Source: Lactobacillales bacterium
GTDB taxonomy: Bacteria; Bacillota; Bacilli; Lactobacillales; Vagococcaceae
Assembly: GCA_015655485.1 (NCBI GenBank)
Contig: JAATEZ010000080.1
Span: forward strand, 1-11,200
Direction of reading: 5' to 3'
DNA: 11,200 bases
Shown: positions 7,294-11,200 of the stretch, one piece after another
How the letters are laid out: the number at the start of each line of letters is the position of its first letter
Position numbering within the stretch: position 1 is the first letter of the stretch
Made by a program: the position numbers and the translations under genes
Notes under the pieces: model-generated
Told to the model about the DNA's origin: nothing
The model's database searches: none
Seen by the model: the letters and a program-made list of their open reading frames with translations, nothing else

Positions 7294-7509
7294 ACAGAGA
7301 AATCGCAGAAAAAAGAAGGGCATGACCCGTTTAGAAGCTAAATGACGGACATCAGCAAAGATTCTCCATCAGTTTATTTTTTCTGGGCTCCGTTTTTTCA
7401 AAATTGTCATAAAATTTATGTGGATCATGGCTGGGGGCAGCGAAATCCTGGCAAGTTTCATACTCGGTAGTCTCGATGCTAATGGCGCAGCAGGTATGTT
7501 TTTATAGAA
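7294..7509. other. Intergenic region without a supported gene
   Basis: These 216 bases separate two converging transcription units. A frame open from 7346 to TAG 7507 (53 codons on the plus strand, hydrophobic near its end: SEILASFILGSLDANGAAG) has an ATG at 7418 but no ribosome site, so I do not call it a gene; it might be a decayed remnant. On the minus strand a small GGG/CCC hairpin (7318-7328) is followed by TTCTTTTTTC, a weak candidate terminator for the regulator gene. Confidence 0.4.
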
Positions 7510-9420
7510 CTATTCAAGGTATCTTGAAATGCAGGAATAAATCAAATTTCTAAAATCATTAAAAGTAGAACATTCTTTAGCATAATTAATAATTAAGTCA
7601 TCATTGAAAAGAATAACTAAAGCTTCATACAGTTCTTTAAAAATAACGCTGTCTGATTTATTCATGGCAATTAAAAAAACAATATGGACTATATTTTTCT
7701 CCCATCCGATCCCATCGGTGCTTATAGCAACTGCGATGTTTGTTCGAGAGGCTTCGTAGAGCACAGAGTGCGGGATCGCGATTTTTGAAAAAGCCGTTGA
7801 TCCGGCAGCCTCTCGCTCAAAAACATTCACTAAAAACTCTTCCCCGACATAACCCAAATTCTTCATTTTCGAAAATAAGGTCAGGATCACTTCCTCTTTC
7901 TTTGCGTTTTTATCAGCAATAAAAAAAGTTTCCTGATTAAGATAATGACTAAATTGGTCTTGCAAAACTTTAAATTTTTGTTTGTTTTTTATCTTATAAA
8001 CGGCATTTGGAATTTCTGACAATTCTTTTCCAGAAGAAAAAGGCGGGATAACAACCATTTCATAATCGCCAATTTTTTGCAGGTTGAGTGTGGTTATCAG
8101 CAATTCAAATTCAAGAGAATCAAGTTCACTTTCGAAGTTGACAACTTTAATAATATTCAGCTGATTTTTGAAGTTGGAAGAAATTTCATTGTAGATATTT
8201 TTTTGCAAATTGTGATATTCAGGGCAAAAAATAACACAGTTTACTTTATTTTGATTTAACGTTTGGTGTTCTAATTCGCCGCCGATATGTAAAGTGATAA
8301 AGGCTATTTCATTTTCATCAATAATAATATTAAATTCATTCATCATGTTGATCGAAATAAAAACGGCAATATCGTAAATGGAAGGACAGGAAGTCTTAAT
8401 ATTTTGGAGCATTGGATTTTTTAGGATCTTTCCGCTGCGGATCCGTATAAGCATATTATTTAAATGAATAACAAAGGGAATCAAAAAACTAGAGTTATTT
8501 AAATTGATGAAATAGCTCTCTTTTACTTTTTGAATAATTTTTTCAGCAAAAAGAACTATTTGGGGAGAGACGATTCTTTTGAGTTCTTCATTGCTCGTAG
8601 ATAATCCCAAATCTGAGTTAGAAGAAATAAGCGTATGAATTTCGAAATAGTCTCTCGAGTTTAGTTTGATTCTTAATTTTTTTGAAAGCAATTCTCCAAT
8701 ATAAGCGACCAGCTCATTATTTTTATCACTAAGTTTATCCATATCGGCGGCAAGGGCACTGCTATTCCCTGTTGAAATTCTTTCTACAATGATAGCCAGG
8801 TGAGTAATAATATTGGAATAGGCAAAATCATTTACGCTATACGCATATTTTTGAAAAGATAATTGTAAGGTTTCAATAAGAGTATCGATCGTTTGTTCAG
8901 AAAAGCTTTTTTTTAATAAACCAATATTCATGAAATTACCATTTATTTCGGAGGAAAGAATATGCGAAACTAATTTTCGCTTGGCCTGCTCCTCACCTGT
9001 AATGAAAAGAATATCATTTTTTATTTCAAATCCTACAGAAAATTCGGAGAAAGTTTCATTCATTCTGACAATATCGTTTTTTAAGGTGGAAAAGCTTACA
9101 AATAATAAATCACAAATATCAAAAAAGTTATTATTTTTTTCTCCCATGAGTAAATGTTTAACTAGAAATTGGCTTCGTTCCTCATAAGTTTGAGGAAATT
9201 CACTGCCATTTTTTAAATTTTTTTTGCCAAGTTGTCGATTGATCAGGTAACCAGTCTTGGTCGGAACAATCATTTTCGGTTCTTTATTTTGGTTGATTTC
9301 TTGAATGAATTGTTTGACACTTCGCGAGGAAACCCCAATTTTTTTTGCAATGTAGGTAGAATTGACAGGAATTGAATTATCTAGAAGAATTTGAATAATT
9401 TCTTTATATTCTTTTTTCAT
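7510..9420 (-). CDS. licR: LicR-type transcriptional activator with HTH, two PRDs, EIIB-like and EIIA domains
   Basis: DNA-binding regulator of a beta-glucoside/oligo-glucoside PTS, probably the EIIB-EIIC genes it diverges from. It has 636 residues, close to B. subtilis LicR (641). Domains in order: N-terminal winged helix (about 5-60, HTH segment STYIAKKIGVSSRSVKQFIQ), a second Mga-like HTH region (about 80-165), PRD1 with His207 (ITHLAI) and His262 (EIHTLI), PRD2 with His319 (VIHLNN) and His378 (TLHIGG), an EIIB-like domain (about 393-480, Cys399 in IFCPEY) and a mannitol/fructose-type EIIA (about 505-630) with His551 in IAIPH. In the family, HPr and EIIs phosphorylate these residues to turn activity up or down. 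The start is ATG at 9420, 8 bases after GAAGGAG (9435-9429 on the minus strand); an earlier ATG 12 codons upstream lacks such a site. The assignment to LicR rather than MtlR or another PRD/EIIA activator rests on the divergent EIIB/EIIC genes. Confidence 0.88.
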   Translation of the reverse strand: MKKEYKEIIQILLDNSIPVNSTYIAKKIGVSSRSVKQFIQEINQNKEPKMIVPTKTGYLINRQLGKKNLKNGSEFPQTYEERSQFLVKHLLMGEKNNNFFDICDLLFVSFSTLKNDIVRMNETFSEFSVGFEIKNDILFITGEEQAKRKLVSHILSSEINGNFMNIGLLKKSFSEQTIDTLIETLQLSFQKYAYSVNDFAYSNIITHLAIIVERISTGNSSALAADMDKLSDKNNELVAYIGELLSKKLRIKLNSRDYFEIHTLISSNSDLGLSTSNEELKRIVSPQIVLFAEKIIQKVKESYFINLNNSSFLIPFVIHLNNMLIRIRSGKILKNPMLQNIKTSCPSIYDIAVFISINMMNEFNIIIDENEIAFITLHIGGELEHQTLNQNKVNCVIFCPEYHNLQKNIYNEISSNFKNQLNIIKVVNFESELDSLEFELLITTLNLQKIGDYEMVVIPPFSSGKELSEIPNAVYKIKNKQKFKVLQDQFSHYLNQETFFIADKNAKKEEVILTLFSKMKNLGYVGEEFLVNVFEREAAGSTAFSKIAIPHSVLYEASRTNIAVAISTDGIGWEKNIVHIVFLIAMNKSDSVIFKELYEALVILFNDDLIINYAKECSTFNDFRNLIYSCISRYLE

Positions 9421-9468
9421 ATCGTCAACTCCTTCATTTAAAATAAGCGGTACCATCTTTATGTTAGT

Positions 9469-9482
9469 AGTATAACATTATA
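9469..9482 (-). promoter_or_regulatory. Predicted -10 region of the regulator promoter
   Basis: Reading the minus strand, TATAAT (9482-9477) is followed by GT and TATACT (9474-9469), the latter preceded by TGT as an extended -10. No good -35 is seen at either spacing, which fits an extended -10 promoter. The leader to the ATG at 9420 would be about 40 bases. Confidence 0.45.
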
Positions 9483-9516
9483 TTTCGTTTAGGTTGATGA
9501 GAAAAAAGATATAAAA

Positions 9517-9558
9517 TTTCACCTTGGAGTGAAACCCTTTCTTCACTGCAAGGTGAAA
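9517..9558. promoter_or_regulatory. Candidate operator: long inverted repeat made of two tandem dyads
   Basis: TTTCACCTTGGAGTGAA (9517-9533) and TTCACTGCAAGGTGAAA (9542-9558) are inverted copies, 16 of 17 positions matching, separated by 8 bases. Each arm is itself a dyad: TTTCAC-N6-GTGAAA (9517-9534) and TTCAC-N6-GTGAA (9542-9557), centres 24 bp apart. The element sits between the divergent regulator and PTS genes, just upstream of the predicted -35 of the PTS promoter, where an activator would bind. The LicR-type protein is the likely ligand; that is inference. The sequence could also fold as a hairpin; see findings. Confidence 0.65.
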
Positions 9559-9566
9559 AACTAGAG

Positions 9567-9595
9567 TTGAGATAAATTTGGAAATAAATGACAAT
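9567..9595 (+). promoter_or_regulatory. Predicted weak promoter for the EIIB-EIIC operon
   Basis: TTGAGA (9567-9572) lies 17 bp from GACAAT (9590-9595), a poor -10 (4 of 6). A start near 9602 would leave a 25-base leader. The weak -10 and the dyad repeat centred about 50 bases upstream of the start fit a promoter that needs an activator. Confidence 0.4.
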
Positions 9596-9626
9596 AAAAA
9601 CCATAAAAGGTAAAGGAGATAAAAGA

Positions 9627-9950
9627 ATGGAACATTTAAACATTATTTTATGTTGCGGCGGCGGACTGTCCTCGGGTTTTTTGGCACAGCAGGCTCGAAA
9701 ATCAGCAAAAAAGCGAAAAATTGACGCCAATATTGAAGCAAAAAGCGAAAGCGAAGTGACGCAATATTTTGGCCGGATGGACATATTGATGGTTGGACCT
9801 CATTATGCATTTAGAATGGATTCGTTTTCTGAACAAGCGGCCCCGTATGGCATTCCTGTTGTATTGATTCCGGAGAATATGTATTCAATGCTGGATGGAT
9901 CTGGATTGATAGATTTAGCAATGGATCGTATCGAAGCTTTTAAAAAATAA
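9627..9950 (+). CDS. licB: PTS EIIB component, lactose/cellobiose (lichenan) family
   Basis: Cytoplasmic phosphotransfer protein: it takes phosphate from an EIIA and passes it to sugar bound at the EIIC membrane component. It has 107 residues, the normal size for a free-standing EIIB of this family. The N-terminal strand and P-loop read LNIILCCGGGLSSGFLAQQ; aligned to the family motif C-S-A-G-M-S-T-S, Cys10 is the phosphocysteine. The rest fits: VGPHYAFRMD and the YGIPVVLIP strand, close to the family's GPQ-x-x-Y and PV-x-x-I segments. ATG 9627 follows AAAGGAG (9612-9618) by 8 bases; an ATG 13 codons upstream is in frame but lacks a site. The EIIC gene starts 25 bases after the stop. Two adjacent cysteines and the Gly at the second-Ser position of the loop are less usual. 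The symbol is by analogy to licBCAH. Confidence 0.85.
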   Translation: MEHLNIILCCGGGLSSGFLAQQARKSAKKRKIDANIEAKSESEVTQYFGRMDILMVGPHYAFRMDSFSEQAAPYGIPVVLIPENMYSMLDGSGLIDLAMDRIEAFKK

Positions 9951-9975
9951 ATTGGAAATTAAAGGAGCGAAAAAA

Positions 9976-11200
9976 ATGCAAAAAGGGTTAAATTGGATCA
10001 CCAATGTTTTAACGCCAAAAATCAATAAAACATTCGCGATCCCGTGGCTGGCGGCAGTGGCATCAACTATGCAAAAAATATTGCCGTTTATTTTAGTGGG
10101 TTCTATTGTTTCGGTTTACAATGTATTTGTAAGATATATTCCGTCATTGCCGGATTTATCTTTTGTCAATACGTTTAGTTTTGGGTTTATTTCAGTTTTT
10201 GTTACTTTTTTAGTGGCTTACCAGGGGATGATTGAATACAAACATGAAAAATATCCGGTTACTGCCGGATTGACAGCTATTGTCGCGTATTTTATCGTTA
10301 TGTGCCCTAAAGTTGCCACCAGTGACTTGATTTCTTTCAATGTACCGGACATGAATTATTTTGGCGGAAAAGGATTGTTTGTTGCAATCATCGTTGGAAT
10401 TTTTGTCATGATCATATTCCATTTATGCGCGAGGCTTCATTTGCTTGAAGACTCGGAGAATCTGCCTGATTTTGTGGCCGAATGGGTGAATAACATCATT
10501 CCAATAACCATAATTTTATTAAGCCTTGGAGTGATCGTTTTTAGAATTAATTTTGATATTTTTGCATTGATCAGCAAGATATTTGCTCCATTAAATAGCA
10601 TTGGACAAACATTAGCCGGATTTTTAGTGATCAGTTTTTTGTATGTTTTTCTCTATTCCATTGGGATTTCCGCCTGGTCGTTAAATGCGATCGTCAAGCC
10701 GATTTTAGTAGCAGGGATCGCCGCAAATGCAGCTTTGTACGCTGCCGGGAAATCTCCTGCCAATATTGTGACGACAGAAACTATTTTTACTACTGCCCTG
10801 ATCGCGATGGGCGGGCTTGGGGGCACACTTCCGTTAAATTTTATGATGTTTGGGGCAAAATCTAAAAAATTGAAAACAATGGCAAAAATATGTATCGCGC
10901 CATCCATTTTCAATATAAACGAACCTTTAGTTTATAGTACCATCGTGTTTAATCCAATCATGATGATCCCTATGTGGATAAATTCAATTATTGGACCCAT
11001 TATTGTGTGGATCGTTATGAAAGGCGGCTTATTAAATATTCCCGCAGGAGTCAATAATGTATCCAGGATTCCGGCTCCCATATGTACTTGGCTGACAACA
11101 GATGATTGGCGCTCGTTTATATGGTTTTTCGTTTTGTTTGCTATTTATTTTTTAGTCTACTATCCATTCTTCAAAAAGTATGACAAACAATTGCTTGTTA
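9976..11200 (+). CDS. licC: PTS EIIC component, lactose/cellobiose (lichenan) family, 3' truncated
   Basis: Membrane channel that binds and translocates the sugar while the EIIB phosphorylates it. The frame is open from ATG 9976 to the window edge, 408 complete codons; family members are about 420-450 residues, so only the tail is missing. The protein starts MQKGLNWITNVLTPKINK, typical of the family, followed by about ten hydrophobic segments. The family hallmark FNINEPLVYSTIVFNP (312-327), with Glu316, is present, as is a GGLGGTLPLNFMM loop before it. AAAGGAG (9961-9967) lies 8 bases before the ATG. No EIIA gene is seen inside the window; in B. subtilis licBCAH the EIIA and 6-phospho-beta-glucosidase follow directly, so both may lie beyond the right edge. 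Confidence 0.93.
   Translation, partial: MQKGLNWITNVLTPKINKTFAIPWLAAVASTMQKILPFILVGSIVSVYNVFVRYIPSLPDLSFVNTFSFGFISVFVTFLVAYQGMIEYKHEKYPVTAGLTAIVAYFIVMCPKVATSDLISFNVPDMNYFGGKGLFVAIIVGIFVMIIFHLCARLHLLEDSENLPDFVAEWVNNIIPITIILLSLGVIVFRINFDIFALISKIFAPLNSIGQTLAGFLVISFLYVFLYSIGISAWSLNAIVKPILVAGIAANAALYAAGKSPANIVTTETIFTTALIAMGGLGGTLPLNFMMFGAKSKKLKTMAKICIAPSIFNINEPLVYSTIVFNPIMMIPMWINSIIGPIIVWIVMKGGLLNIPAGVNNVSRIPAPICTWLTTDDWRSFIWFFVLFAIYFLVYYPFFKKYDKQLLV

Noticed and set aside
9464..9784. Minus-strand 106-codon frame over the divergent promoter region and the EIIB gene
   Set aside because: It crosses the operator repeat and the EIIB coding strand and has no recognisable domain or ribosome site.
1..11200. 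CRISPR arrays, tRNA/rRNA genes, insertion sequences, attachment sites
   Set aside because: No regularly spaced repeats, no cloverleaf or rRNA-like segments, and no transposase or integrase motifs were found by eye.

Overview
The sequence looks like a low-GC Gram-positive chromosome, most likely a lactic acid bacterium or close relative. The evidence is purine-rich AAGGAGG-type ribosome binding sites, AT-rich intergenic DNA, close-packed operons, and PTS sugar uptake controlled by BglG/LicT-type antitermination and a LicR-type PRD activator. I cannot fix the genus. The order of parts is familiar; I see no wholly new system.

Layout. Positions 1-2498 hold the 3' end of a peptide/nickel-type ABC transporter operon: a DppC/OppC-like permease cut by the left edge, overlapping by 4 bases a fused double-ATPase (DppD+DppF in one chain). 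Positions 2499-7162 hold a complete bgl-type operon: promoter, ribonucleic antiterminator (RAT) overlapping a terminator, a LicT/BglG antiterminator gene, a second RAT-like element, a three-domain beta-glucoside PTS permease (EIIBCA), and a family 1 6-phospho-beta-glucosidase. The glucosidase reading frame is broken by one ochre codon (6116-6118) where the family has an acidic residue. Positions 7163-7509 carry two hairpins, one a strong terminator, then about 215 bases with no convincing gene.

Positions 7510-11200 hold a lic-like locus. A LicR-type regulator (HTH, two PRDs, EIIB-like, EIIA) on the minus strand faces away from a separate EIIB gene and an EIIC gene of the cellobiose/lichenan type; the EIIC gene runs off the right edge. 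The divergent spacer holds a near-perfect 17-bp inverted repeat that also resolves into two tandem TTCAC-N6-GTGAA dyads, a good candidate operator.

How the parts may work together. Both sugar loci should import beta-glucosides as 6-phosphates. The bgl locus would be switched on when LicT is not phosphorylated by its own EII, and the lic-like locus by the PRD/EIIA regulator. If the stop codon in the bgl glucosidase is real, sugar phosphates imported by the intact EIIBCA would need another glucosidase, perhaps one encoded beyond the right edge, as in licBCAH of Bacillus subtilis. That last step is inference.
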